A stretch of DNA of 64,000 bases from Physcomitrium patens (lineage: Eukaryota; Streptophyta; Bryopsida; Funariales; Funariaceae): assembly GCF_000002425.4 (NCBI RefSeq), contig NC_037255.1, forward strand, positions 3,334,735 to 3,398,734. Direction: 5' to 3'. The notes beneath the pieces were generated by a model. The model did no database searches and was not told the origin of the DNA. It was given only the letters and a program-made list of their open reading frames with translations. The translations under genes and the position numbers were made by a program. This document shows positions 22,896 through 34,904 of this stretch, one piece after another. Numbering within the stretch: position 1 is the first letter of the stretch; the number at the start of each line of letters is the position of its first letter.

Positions 22896-23456
22896 TGTCA
22901 AGGACAAGAATTCGATAAAAAAATAATTCAGACAAGTGAGCCTTCCCTCAAAGAAATGTAACAAAATATAAATAAATAAGTATGTATATTGAAAGAGAAA
23001 CTGGAATGGCTATTGCCAAAAGACAAGAAAACTAGAGACCCTTGAAACTAGACTGGAAGCAAGAAAGGAGTTGACAAGAGTGAAGAAGTCTTCATTCTTG
23101 TCTCTATATATACTATCTAACTACGGGCTACGTGGCGATGTTCTATAGGACCTCCAATATATGTTGACTTTGTAGGACACATGCCTTGACTTACAAGGCA
23201 AGTTTTTCTACGTGTGGGCCACATAGTTAGCTTGATCTTCAAGCTAACAACATGTGTGGCACATGGCCAACTTGTTGACCACGTTTCTAATCCAAAAAGT
23301 CAATTAAAGACACCTATGAAGTCAAAGTAGCATCTATGAAGCTTCTAAGAAGCTTCCATATTAAATACTATAAAATTAACTTACTTTTACCTACTTTTAC
23401 TTACTTCCACCTATTTGTATTTGTAATTACTAGCTTACATGAATATGTCCATGACA
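22896..23456 (-). repeat. 3' LTR of chromovirus A (561 bp)
   Basis: Starts and ends with the inverted pair TGTCA/TGACA. Relatives lie at 4709-5240, 21276-21817 and 59500-59941. Inserted into the integrase gene of chromovirus D. Confidence 0.75.
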
Positions 23457-25720
23457 TTACCTCCTCTTCTAGGGATGAGTTCCATGAGGAGTGGTCATCA
23501 TATATTGAGGAAGTCTATGATGCAACGAATTGTATTCGTCACATACTCTGATCTTTGTTCTCTTCGAAGATGATTGATAGGGCCTCTCAATCATCGATAG
23601 TGTCCCATATCAGGGCGGGAAGACCACCCAATTATTTGATCATTCTTGAGGCCTTCATAACTTCTTTTGAATAGGACATTTGGAACACCATTAGCAGTTG
23701 TTCCTACCTCTAGCGAAATCACCAAACATCGGGAGTCCCTTCTCAAATCGTGATACCAAACGCGTTGTATCTGGCCATCTATTTGAGGAAGAACATGTCA
23801 TTCTTGAAGATCTTCATCTTGATTGCATCGTCTTGAAGGTTGTGACAATCGTAATGTCTCGTTTGGCAAGTCAGAAAATGAAGGCTCTTGATTCGAATCC
23901 ACTGGTTGTTGGTTCTCCATCTCCTGAACGTCACAACTACAAAGAAGCTACAAACAAGGATTGAAAGTAGAATGTTATCTTACCTAGATGTTGTTTCTTT
24001 TATAAAAAAGGTTTTCATCTTGATTTTGATGGATGTCATCGATGAAAAGCCTCCACTCCCTTTGCTGTATTTGTAAGATTCTTTATTGGCTCCTATGTGC
24101 GTTCACTAATACCATATCTGTGCCAATGGACAAGATATTCTAATTTATTTTGGCGCCGCCTTGAATCTAAGACTTCTTCTACTTCAAACTCTTCATTATT
24201 GTTCACTTCTATAGGAGGAGGTGGAGCTTGTCGTCTTCTTGATATGTCCACTATCTTGTATGGTTCAAGAAGAGACACGTGGAATACTGGATAGATTTTC
24301 ATTGACTTCAGTAGATGTAAACGATATGCAACTGGATTGATTTGTACAAAAATAGAAAATGGTCCCAACCTTCGATAGTCCAACTTATCACAAGGACGAG
24401 TGGTCTTGATATTATGACAAAGTAGTCATACCTTATCATCCAAGAGGAATGGTGGTTGTTCCTTTCGATAGACATCCGCATTGACCTTTTGTTATTCTTG
24501 AGCCTCTTTTAACTGCGCCTTCATCGTTGCATGTAGCTCTGATAAATGAATTGCCAAATCTTTCGCAGAAGGATTATCAACTTTTGAAAAGTCAAAAGTA
24601 TCAAGTCATAGATGATAACCATAATTAACAAAGAAAGGTGTTTATTTTGTAGAAGAATGTACCGTGTTATTGTAAGCAAACTCTGCCAATGGCAAAAGAG
24701 TTGTCCAATCATCTTGTTGGTAGTTAATGGTACATCTTAAATATTACTCCAAAACTTGATTAACATGCTCTGTTTATCCATCAGTTTGAGGATGGAATGC
24801 CGAAGATAGTTTTATATCCACTTTTAAAATCTTGAAAAGAGTCCGCCAAAATCTTGATACAAATTGAATTCCCCTATCTGATATAATATCCTTGGGTAAT
24901 CCATGATAGCGATAGATATTGTCAAGAAAGAGCTTGGCTGTTTCTTCACCTGTGATAGATTTTATACATGGTACAAAATGTGCCATCTTGGTAAAACAAT
25001 CTACTATCACGAATATAGAGTCATAAGAACCTGAGATTGGAAGATCCGTAATGAAGTCCATAGAAACAGAAGACCATGGTTATTCTGGAATGGATAATGG
25101 CTGAAGAAGTCCAAAAGGCCGATGACGAGGAGTTTTTGATCTTGAGCAAATATCACATGATTGTATAAAATCTTTGACTGCCTTCCACATTTGAGGCCAC
25201 CAAAAATCCCTAGATATCAGCTCCAAACTCTTATTATATCCAAAATGTCCTGCTGTTGGGAAGTTGTAACGAGCTTAAAGAACACGTAAATGTGCTTCTC
25301 CTTCTGGAACATATAAGCATCCTTCAAAATAGAGTAGGTTGTTCTTGAATTCAAATTTAGAGGGATCATGAGATTTAGAAGAATTATTCTTGATATCATG
25401 AATAAGAAGGTCTGAAGACATATTTAACTGGACTTGCTTTAAAAAAGTTAAATCAACAATCAATGTTGATTTTATTGCTCGAAGATGAAATTGCTCTGGC
25501 TTCAAGAGAACCGTTCTTTGTTGCTCAAAAGCTGCATCTCTTTCTTTTGGTGCAAGATAAGAACGTCTAGACAAGGCATCGGACAAACCTTGTTGTTTTC
25601 TTGGCTGATAAGTGATGATGAACTTGAATCTTGATAAAGACATGCTCCAACGAGCTTGATGATAATTTAATATGCGTGCTGATATAAAATATTTGAGATT
25701 CTTGTGGTCCGTATATACGG
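22896..25720 (-). mobile_element. Chromovirus A, 3' half: RNase H end, integrase, chromodomain, 3' LTR
   Basis: Minus-strand Ty3/gypsy chromovirus. From right to left: RNase H end (VYTDHKNLKYFIS, LSRFKFIITYQ, LSDALSRRSY; 25.5-25.72 kb), zinc-binding integrase region (about 25.1-25.3 kb), integrase core (MDFITDLPISGSYDSIFVIV, TKMAHFVPC, AFHPQTDG; 24.77-25.06 kb), SH3-like tail and chromodomain (MKIYPVFHVSLLEPYK, EFEVEEVLDSRRRQNKLEYL; 24.09-24.38 kb), a 3' noncoding stretch, and a 3' LTR at 22896-23456 with TGTCA/TGACA ends. The 5' half is cut off exactly at the end of X copy 1 and is not found on the other side of it. It has few interruptions in what remains, so is of moderate age. Confidence 0.85.
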
Positions 25721-27020
25721 TGTCGTATTACGTGCTTTCTTGCTCGAGAACGCGCCGGGCATCTGGCTGTAGAAGGTAGTATGGAGATTCGCCAATATTC
25801 AAGCAGTTTATCGGTTTTTGACAGTTGGAATACAAACAACTGCAAGAATACACCGTAAATCTATACGGATGCCCTTCGACTGCTTGTCGAAGTCCTTTTT
25901 GCCCCAGCCGATAGGTCTCTAGACGTTATAGAGAACCCCGAACAACCCAAACTGCTAATCTTTGATACCGCTTTATACTCACGATCTTGTATCCACTGAA
26001 TGTCTTCTTAGATTAATCCAATAAATTTCATTCACTCCGCATACTCAATCCTATAGACACCCTTTTAACTCTTCATCACAGACGTAACTCAATTTCACAA
26101 AACAATCAAGAGTAATCAAATCCCTTTCATTAAAAATCCTGATTCACCATCACAACACTTCGACTTCAGCAATGATTGCCTCAGTCTTCCAAAAATCCTA
26201 TGAAGAAAAAAATCCAATTCTCTGTCTTTTTTTCCCGCCCAAAGCATGAAGCTCCTCCTCTCGATCCTTCAAAAACCCCCCATAAAAAAAACCTCTCTCC
26301 TTCCCCTTTCTTAACCTTAATTCTGAATTTCTTCAATCTTCCATCTTGGATCCGAAATTGGCTCCAGCCGTCAGAGCTTAGATCCAAAATTCGCTCTCGC
26401 CATCAAGGCTTAGATCCAAAATTGGCTCTCGTCGTCAGAGCTTTCTCCTGCATTTTTACCTTTAAGAGATCTATTTACCGAAAACAACGTTCCCTGAAAT
26501 GGCAAAGAGAACAGGACAGCCTGAAATAGAATCGAAACCCCGTACTTGGGTCCACATTGAGTCGCCCGACCAATTCAAGTCTCATATTGGGTAAGATGCC
26601 CGTAGTAACCTAGATGTTCGCATAATTGGGTCAAATTGGTGCTCGCGTCAGATTGGCTAAGAGGCCCGTAGTAAGACCTGGATTTTCCTGTAATTAGACT
26701 ACATTGGATTGTCCGACCAATTCAAGTCTCATATTGGATAAGAAGACCCGGATTGGATTCTTGAAATTGGATCCAATTGGCTCTTCGAACCAGGCTCACC
26801 CGTCGTGTGAATTAGTCCTTTCCCTTCCTGCTGACTCCCGTTATTGGAATCGAATGGAACATTTCAGTATGCCTCGGCTGACTGTAACGGGGTGACTAAA
26901 CTTGGCCACTCAGTATTTGTACTGGAGTTGGTCGTTGCTCCCAATATTCGAGGTAACTGAACATTAATAAAAGTCCCCTTTCTTTATATTTTCACGGTAT
27001 ACTCGTGTTACAACACGACA
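25721..27020 (-). repeat. X copy 1 3' LTR (1300 bp)
   Basis: Begins TGTCGTATTACG and ends ACAACACGACA on the plus strand, giving a TGTCG/CGACA terminal inverted pair. Matches 32999-34263, 37719-38954 and 44934-46159. Confidence 0.9.
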
Positions 27021-27082
27021 TCCACCCCCTCTGAACCTGTGCATCCTCCGTTATGCACCAATTTACCCAATTGCTATTTGAT

Positions 27083-28315
27083 TTAGAAAATATCCTCTAC
27101 GTCTTTGTCCAGTTCGTCTTCGTCACCTTCATTATCCAAATCACTTTCATCTTCTTGCTGCGGAATCTCTATACCTTCATTAAGGTCTTTCATATTCATC
27201 TCCACGTATCTTCGTTTAAATATTTTTACTCGCTTCCCTGCAATTGGTATTTTCAATTTTGTACCATCTAACTCCCCTAACGAATAAGTCGCATTATCAT
27301 GAACAGTTGTTACTACATATGGTCCAAACCAACGTTTTGAAAGTTTCTGCAAAGTACTATGTTGATTATCCAAACTATTGTCATAAACAAGTACCCAGTC
27401 ACCTTTCTCGATTGCTTTAGGTTTCAATCGATGTTGCTTGTCGAATCGTGCCTTGTTTCGTAACCTTGCTCTTTTTAACCTTTCCAATGCTATTTGGACA
27501 TCTTTTGATCTTTGCTCCAATTGTCGAATCCTAATAGCCAGAAGTTCTTCTCTTGTCAATCCATCTTCCCATGGTAGCATACTCCAAGTAAGTATCTTTT
27601 CTTCAATCGGCATAATTAGTTTTTCACCTGTCATAAGTTCTACTGGCATATATCTTGTCACCGAGCTATGTGTTGTTCGATCAGCCCATAATGCAAATGA
27701 CAAAAGTCGTGGCCACTCTTTAACTTTCCCATTACAAGCTTTAACTAATGCTTCCACAACCGATGGGTGACCGCATTCGCTTTTTGCATTCCCTTCTGGA
27801 TTATAAGCAGTAGTCAGTGATAGTTTAACTCCACATCTTTCAAAGAACTTACGAGCTTCTTGTGCATTTAATTCTCCACGATCTGCAGTGATTTTTCCTA
27901 CGCATCCGTAGCGGCAAATGACATCTTCAAGCAAAAACCTACAAATCCCCACTGTAGATTTTGTCCTCAATGCTCTTCCTTCTACTTGATTTGATAAATC
28001 TTCACGAGCTAAAACCAAAAATCTCATCTGCCATAACCCAACTCGCATAATAACCAAATCAACAATCCATTTAAAATGAATAGCTAGAGGATACGTAGGA
28101 TGAAGACCATCTCGATGTCGGATATTAGAATACGATTGACAGATTTCACATGACTCTACAAATGAGAGCACATCTCGATACATATTTTTCCACCAATATC
28201 GTTCCTTGAGTTTAGCAAAAGTAGCCCAGATTCCTCTATGCCTTGCCCATAAACTATCATGAAACTCCTTCAATAATTTTAGTTTTTCTTCTTTTTTGCC
28301 TATCACTCGTGGCAT
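27083..28315 (-). pseudogene. X copy 1 integrase
   Basis: Longest intact-looking piece of the copy. It has the HHCC zinc-binding domain (HDSLWARHRG ... CEICQSYSN), a catalytic core with VDLVIM, ITADRGEL, LTTAYNPEGNAK and ALWADRTTHSSVT, and a C-terminal domain with GDWVLVYDNSLDNQH and RWFGPYVV, ending in an acidic tail (DLDNEGDEDELDKD). Integrases of this style insert the cDNA into the genome. Part of a fossil element. Confidence 0.85.
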
Positions 28316-28559
28316 CCCAATTCCTTTCTTTGGTCTCTTCCATAAGAATCCATCTCGAAGTAAAAATCCATATGCTTTTTTTCTTATTTGTTTGAATTTT
28401 TTTGTAGACCAATTCCCCTACTTAGTCAAGGTATTCAAGTAATGACCAATATCCAATAATTTTCCTTCATAAGATTCTTCAAGAAATAGCTTGTCTTCTC
28501 TGTTGAGATTTGATATTGAATAGAATTTCAATCCGACGTCATCAATGTCTTCAATCATT

Positions 28560-29945
28560 TCATCCTCCCTCTCGTATCTTGCTCAAGATAGCATGTCTGC
28601 TATTAAATTGTCCTTCCCAATAACATGCTTAAATTCGAGATTTAGTGACTTAATATAAGCAATCTATCTCAACATTGCAATATCTGGCGTTGAACAGTTA
28701 GTAATCATTCCAAGCAATGGCAAGTAATCTGTTTCTATTACTACTACTGCCCCAATCAAATAGCCTTTTTCAGCTTTCATAGCCGAAACAACTCCCCAAA
28801 GTCCTCTTTTGACTTACGAATATGCACGCTGACGAATACTTAAAACTTTAGCCCCAAATCGAACTGCAAATCTATTCCCACTAGAATCATCTTGACCCAC
28901 AGCCCATCCAATGGCAATTGGACTAGCGTCCACAGTAAGAATCACTGGTCTATTGCACTTATAATCAACCTTCCTCAATATTGGAGGTGACATCAATAAT
29001 TTCTTCAATCTTTGCATTGCCTGAATATGCCTTTCTTCCCATTTAAATCGGTAACCCTTGCGTAACAGTTCATATAATGGATCCGCTATGTGAGCATAAT
29101 GTGGGATCTAGATTCGATAAAATACACATGCATCCAAAAACCTGCGAACCTCTGTTAAAGAATCACAATTCTCTTTCATCCTTCCAATTGCATCAACTTT
29201 AGTCGGATCTGGTTTTCTTCCGTAAGATCCACATAAATGTCCAACAATCACAACCTCTCGTATTCCAAATACGGACTTCATACCCGATAATATAAGATGA
29301 ACTTCTCCAAGCCGAGTTAAAATCTTTTCACAATCTTGTATATGATCAACAACATATTTGCGACACCCCCTCGTATCTAAAGTTTCATCCTTGTCTCCTT
29401 CTCTGCACCCTTTTATAGGAACATCATCTAGAATAGACATAGTCTTTTTCGGAATAAAATCTCTCAATACCTTACTCATCTCATTCATCATATGCGCAAC
29501 TGGGTTGGTTGCGCCTTGAAGAAGAGTGCACATTCTAACCAATCCAAGTGGTGTCCTCATTGTTGTCATATCTCTACTTCCTTCGGTAAGTTGAAATTGA
29601 TCATAACCTGAATACAAGTCATCCATTGAATAGATCGCCCTTCCAGCAAACGCCTCAGCAAATTCATCCACAATAGGTCCAATTCTTGCATTCCTCACAG
29701 TTACTGCATTCACCAGTTGCATATCTTGAATAAACCGTAGTGACCCATTCTACTTAGGTACCGTAAACCATCGACTAGAATACGGTGCAAACGAGGGTTC
29801 CAATATTTTCATCTTTATCTTTTCTTTTAATAGTTCAACCAATTTAGGTAAATGTGCCCTCGGTACTAGAATCGGTCTTTGATTCCAAGGTACATGCGGT
29901 ACAGTGAAGATAACCATAGGTGTTATAATATTTGGATCCACACAC
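28560..29945 (-). pseudogene. X copy 1 reverse transcriptase and RNase H
   Basis: RT landmarks from right to left: PHVPWNQRPILVPRAHLP, the AIYSMDDLYSGYDQFQL block (about 29.6 kb), LLQGATN, and the catalytic loop ILDDVPIKG (about 29.43 kb). The primer-grip region and thumb follow (GHLCGSYGRKPDPTKVDAI). RNase H: TVDASPIAIGWAVGQDD (about 28.9 kb), then the segment reading ETDxxPLL at about 28.7 kb. Broken at several points. Confidence 0.8.
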
Positions 29946-29980
29946 CCAATTTCATAAGATTCGAAAGCAAACGATCTACC

Positions 29981-32930
29981 TCATTTAGCCAACATCTTTT
30001 TGAAGCAAGTAATTTCCTCCGACAATAAAGAACCATCAGAACCAATCTTCAATTCTTCAAAAGTCTCTTTAGTAAATTGATGTCCAATACTCATTGGATC
30101 TCTTAAACTTGCTTCTTTTGATGCTTCTCCCATTTGTTCTTTAGAATCTTCTGGTAATGGTCTGGCAACAGGCTTTACCTTCTTATCTGCTGTTTTATAT
30201 CTCGTCTCTACAATGACTTTTGGTGCCTGAAAAGATTCAAGTATGGTATAAACCTCTTTTGAATGAATCTCAACAATCTTATCATTATCCCCTAACCCAA
30301 TAGATGTAATCAATTCCAATGAATCTTCCAGTCCATTTTCTTCATAAACACCTAAAATCCTCTCATCATCTTGTAATGTACATAACTTGCGTAATTATCC
30401 TTCAATATCATATAATCTTTTTCTTTCTTTTCTTTTAAAATCATCAACTTTCTTATACATAATATTTCCATTCTCCAATATACCAATAAAACTCGCATCA
30501 AAGGCACCTTCATCTCGCGAGAGTACCTCCTCTTTTGTACCTCCATAATCTTGCTTTACAGTGGTACCTCCTCAAAATCCTTAAATCCTTCAACAATCTT
30601 TGGCAATGGTTTCTCCCTCAACCTATCTCGATTTCGTTCATAGTTAGGAGGTACTGTTAGAAATTGTACAGCTTTCCTCCCATCCTCGCTACGTACCCTT
30701 ACATAAGTAGAACCATCGTCCAGTACTTTTGTTTCCATCCGTGTTGCCGTAATATAAGATTGTCCTATAATCAACGGATAAGACGTTGTATCTTGAACAA
30801 AGAAATGTTGCTCTGTCGCAACATCCCCAATCCGAATTTTGACATCTAGACAAGCTCCATATAATTCGCCCCGTGTTTTATTAGCTGCTTGAATTGTCCA
30901 TCCATTTTCCATATCAATTGGCCATTTTTGCTTCTTGTAAAGATCTTTAGACATGAGATTTATTTCAGAACCATGGTCGACTAAAGCAACAATTGGTTCT
31001 TCTATATCTCCTACTTTCACCAATACCTCTGTAGTTGCCCTTGTCCAATGCTTTCGAATATAATGGCTTAAAGTTTCCATTTCCTTGTCACTATAATCTT
31101 CGAAACGTACTCGCTGATTATACCCATTCTTTTCATTTTTTGGTTGCTTGTAACCAATATCAATCTCTTCTTCATCTTTATATATTCTTGCATCAATAGC
31201 ATCACTCATTCCAGTTTTGCCCATTAATTGCCTCTTTCGTTTAATGCTGTCAATGATAACATCATGAAACTCCTTCTTTGCAATTCCCAAGACTTCTTTC
31301 AATGTGAATTCCACCTTAGCATTTAATATACGTTCTTCTAACATCCCTTTCAAATTTATTGCTGCTTCAATGTCAGAAAGTAGCTTATAAGCAATTGATT
31401 TGCCCTTATCTTTTGTCTCCTTTGTTTTTTCTCCCAATGATGCTGAGGTCTCCTTTACAGGCAATTCTTCTGAAGCTACCTCTTGAGCCTTGTTTCCTCG
31501 AGTTTGCCTCTTAGAAGAATTTCCTTCTCTAGTATCATTAAAATTTCCTCGTCTCTTTTCTTCCATCAAAGCTTCATGTTGGCTCTTAGCAATATATGCA
31601 TGAATTGAAAGAGACTCAACAGGATCCTCCCAACCTGTTGCACCTCGTATTGTAGCTGCAGTCCTCAATAACGCTTCTCGAGGTAATTTCCCTTTTTGTA
31701 TTGTAGAAACGGCAGAAGCCCAAAATTCACTAGTTTCTGTACTTCCACCAATTTCATCATCTATTCTAGCACCATAACTTGTACTTTCTCGTGCTGTTGT
31801 TTCATGCTCTTTTAGGTAATCTTGAATCAATGCTCTCATTCCTCCCTTGCCAAAATTGGTTTGAAGAAGATCCTCTCTATCTTTCAATGCTATCTTCCCA
31901 TCTTTCTAGCAAATAATTCCCTGCCGTATCATATTATTAAATTCATTGCAATCTTTTCTAGTGTGTGAAGCGTCATCACACCAAATGCATCTTTGTATAT
32001 ATCCTTGTTTTGAAACACTCTTTGAATTGTTTGTAGAAGTATTCTCTTCAAGTCTTGCCAATTTGATTTGAAGATCTCGCATTCCTCGTATAATTTCTTC
32101 CATCCCTATATCTGCTTTCTTTGATAAGGATGTCGAAGGTTGAACTGTAGGCATTGTCGGTGGTGTTGTACGTACTGGAGCTTTAGGTGCTTGTACTGTT
32201 TTCGGAATATTGCTCCTATCCTTCCTCCTTTCTTTTTTTATAAGCAACCCCACCGCATCTTCAACGTTCTTCTACTTCGTTGTCAATCCTTCATCTTCTT
32301 CTTTGTCTTCAAGAAGGGGTTCTAATTTCTCTTGGAATTCTCTATCAGCAGCTTGAAGAAATAGATCAACTTTGTTCGGCTCCAATGTCAATTTTTCTAC
32401 CTTCGACAATTGAGAGTACTGCCTCTCAAATTCCCTTAGTAGCTCTGTTGCTTACAAATTCTTATTGGGTCGTTCAATCCATTCCAAAAATAGCTTCTTA
32501 GTAACGCGATCAGCATCTTCTAAGAAATATTCGTCTTACAATGCATGTGAAAAAACCTCCCATGAATTCCCCTAACGATCCGTAATCGATGTAATATGGT
32601 CTCTTATCTCCGGTATCGTGGCAAGTCCAAATAATTCAACCATTTTCTTCTGAGAAACGTGATTTAATTCCATTTTACGAACATAACATCTTAAATACCT
32701 TGAAATATTCCTCCCATCAAATTGATCAATTTTATTGACCACTGCTTGCAATACTTTGGTTGCCAAAGCTTCCTTTTGATCATTGCTTTGCTGTTGCTGC
32801 ATTGATAATGAGAAGGCTTAAAACATACTAGCAATAGACAGATCCATGTGCATACCTTGTCCTTTAGAAGAATCCCCACTAGAAACTCCTCCCAAAAATC
32901 CTTCAAAATTTTTATTTTCGTTTTCCATAA
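29981..32930 (-). pseudogene. X copy 1 gag, zinc knuckle and protease
   Basis: From right to left: gag N-terminus beside the primer site (MHMDLSIASMF, SMQQQQSNDQKEALATK; about 32.6-32.93 kb), a perfect CX2CX4HX4C knuckle CIWCDDASHTRKDC (about 31.97 kb), a charged linker, the aspartic protease motif ALVDHGSEINLMS (about 30.97 kb) followed by PLIIGQSYI, then a linker to RT. The LTR-proximal part is almost identical to the same part of copy 2. Broken at a few points. Confidence 0.8.
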
Positions 32931-32976
32931 AATAAAGATAAAATCAAACGAAATCCAATACCTTCCACCTCAAGCT

Positions 32977-32994
32977 TTCACGTATGGTTCACCA
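32977..32994 (-). promoter_or_regulatory. Primer-binding site of X copy 1 (tRNA-Trp type)
   Basis: On the minus strand it reads TGGTGAACCATACGTGAA, four bases after the LTR. It is complementary, with mismatches, to the 3' end of plant tRNA-Trp (CACGTCGGGTTCA plus CCA). The copy 2 site fits better. Confidence 0.7.
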
Positions 32995-32998
32995 CTTT

Positions 32999-34263
32999 TG
33001 TCGTATTACGTGCTTTTCTGCTCGAGAACGCGTCGAGCGTCTGGCTGTAGAAGGTAGTATGGAGATTCGCCAATATTCAAGCAGTTTATCGGTTTTTGAC
33101 TGTTGGAATACAAACAACTACAAGAATACACTGTAAATCTATATAGATGCCCTTCAACTGCTTATCGAAGTCCTTTTTGCCCCAGCTGGTAGGTCTCTAG
33201 ACGTTACAGAGAACCCCGAACAACCCAAACTGCTAATCTTTGATACCGCTTTATACTCACGATCTTGTATCCACTGATTGACTTGTTAGATTAATCCAAT
33301 AAATTTCATTCACTCCGCATACTCAATCCTATAGACACCCTTTTATTTCTTCAATGACAAACGTAACTCGATTTCTTAAAACAGTCAAGAGTAATCAAAC
33401 CCACTTCATTAAAAATCCCGATTCACCATTACAACACTGACTTCAGCAACGATTGCCTCAGTCTTCCCAAAACCCTATGAAGAAAAAAAATCCAATTCTC
33501 TATCTTTTTTTCCCGCCCAAAGCATGAAGCTAGCTCTCTGATTCTTTAAAAACCCCCCAAACTTATTTTCTCCCCTCTCATTTTTTAATCTTAATTCTGA
33601 ATTTCTTTAATCTTCCGTCTTGGATCCGGAATTGGTTCCCATCGTCAGAGCTTGGATCCGAAATTGGCTCTCGCCGTCAGAGCTTTTTCCTGTATTTTTA
33701 CCTTTAAGAGATCCTTTTATCGAAAACAACGTTCCCTGAAATGGCACAGAGAACAGGACAGCCTGAAATAGAAACGAAACCCCGTAATCGAGACCACATT
33801 GAGTCGCCCGATCAATTCTGGTCTCATATTGGCTAAGAGTCCAGTAGTAAGACTTGGATGTTCCCGTAATTGGATCAAATTGGTCCTTCACGTCAGATAG
33901 GCTGAGGCCCGTAGTAAGACCTGGATTTTCCTGTAATTAGACTACATTGGATTGCCCGACCAATTCAGGTCTCATATTGGGTAAGAGGACCCGGATTGGA
34001 TTCTTGAAATTGTTTCCAATTGGCTCATCGAACCAGGCTCACCCGTCATGTGAATTGGTCCTTTCCCTTCTTGCTGACTCCTGTTATTGGAATCAAACGA
34101 AGCATTTCAATATGCCCCGGCTGACTGTAACGGGGTGACTGAACTTTGCCACTCAGTATTTGTACTGGAGTTGGTCGTTGCTCCCAATATTCGAGGTAAC
34201 TGAACATTAATAAAAGTCCCCTTTCATTATATTTTCACGGTATACTCGTATTACAACACGACA
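32999..34263 (-). repeat. X copy 1 5' LTR (1265 bp)
   Basis: Same ends as the 3' LTR. Its gag-proximal half is nearly identical to the 5' LTR of copy 2, while its outer half is clearly diverged from it. Confidence 0.9.
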
Positions 34264-34418
34264 ATGGATTCCATAGGTTATGACCTTTTGATTTCTTAAC
34301 CATTTATTCTACTAACAACCTACTTTTACTAACTAAACTAACTAACCATCAGTCTAATTTTCAAGGTTATCAATAACCTACTAGTAACTTATCACAAAGT
34401 TTATTTAACTATTCTACA
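34264..34418 (-). repeat. Tat1 3' LTR, truncated by X copy 1
   Basis: Matches 49404-49558 (blocks AACCATTTATTCTACTAAC and CTAACTAAACT). The outer 370 bp of the LTR are not present on the far side of X copy 1. A purine tract (AAGGAGTTGGACAA on the minus strand) adjoins the LTR start. Confidence 0.8.
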
Positions 34419-34493
34419 TTGTCCAACTCCTTATTTTGCAGCGTCCTTGCAGACATTATTTAGCCTCAATTTATAAAGACGTAGCAGCGTTGG

Positions 34494-34904
34494 CTAACTA
34501 TCTTTTGAATTCTTGATCTTCTCTTCTGCTATATCTTTGTCGTCTATCTTAGTATTTAATGGTTCTCCATCCACATGCGTTGTCAGATCTTCATTCAACA
34601 AACCCAATTTCCATACCTGAGACTCAAGTCGGGCAATTTGGTTGTCACACTCTTCCAACATCTTCTGCAATTCTTTTGTCAGTTTCAAAGGTATCTCTAA
34701 AGGTGTTGTCGCTGAAATTGGCATATTGGTCTGCACTAAATTATTGGCCTCCTTTGCTAATGCAGCTAGTTTAGTCTGCAACATCGTAACCTCTACCTGC
34801 AGCCGTTCTTGGCATTCCTTCCAATCAATCTCCATCCTTACTTTCTCAGATACCATGTTCGCTATCTTCTCTTTAACCACAAAAGAAAATACGATACTTG
34901 TCAA
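34494..34904 (-). CDS. Tat1 post-integrase coiled-coil frame (136 aa)
   Basis: A clean 136-codon frame between the integrase and the 3' LTR. It starts with a short hydrophobic segment (MTSIVFSFVV), then a long heptad-like Leu/Ala/Glu stretch (VTMLQTKLAALAKEANNL; ELQKMLEECDNQIARLESQ) and an acidic C-terminus. No similarity to gag, protease, RT or integrase. Some Tat-lineage elements carry extra frames in this position; whether this is one of those families I cannot tell. It might be expressed by the element when it was active; no function is assigned. Confidence 0.5.
   Translation of the reverse strand: MTSIVFSFVVKEKIANMVSEKVRMEIDWKECQERLQVEVTMLQTKLAALAKEANNLVQTNMPISATTPLEIPLKLTKELQKMLEECDNQIARLESQVWKLGLLNEDLTTHVDGEPLNTKIDDKDIAEEKIKNSKDS

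Larger units (their letters stand above)
25721..34263 (-). mobile_element. X copy 1: full-length Ty3/gypsy element with two LTRs, broken
   Basis: Minus-strand element of about 8.5 kb. LTRs at 25721-27020 (3') and 32999-34263 (5'), a tRNA-Trp primer site at 32977-32994, and a purine tract (27021-27033 on the minus strand) next to the 3' LTR. Internal order is gag, CCHC knuckle, protease, RT, RNase H, integrase, which is the Ty3/gypsy order; there is no chromodomain. All parts are recognisable, with roughly ten interruptions. By hand its two LTRs differ at about 7% over their last 215 bp, so insertion is not recent; the conversion tract described in the findings makes LTR dating unreliable. Left flank is chromovirus A, right flank is the Tat1 LTR. 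Confidence 0.9.
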
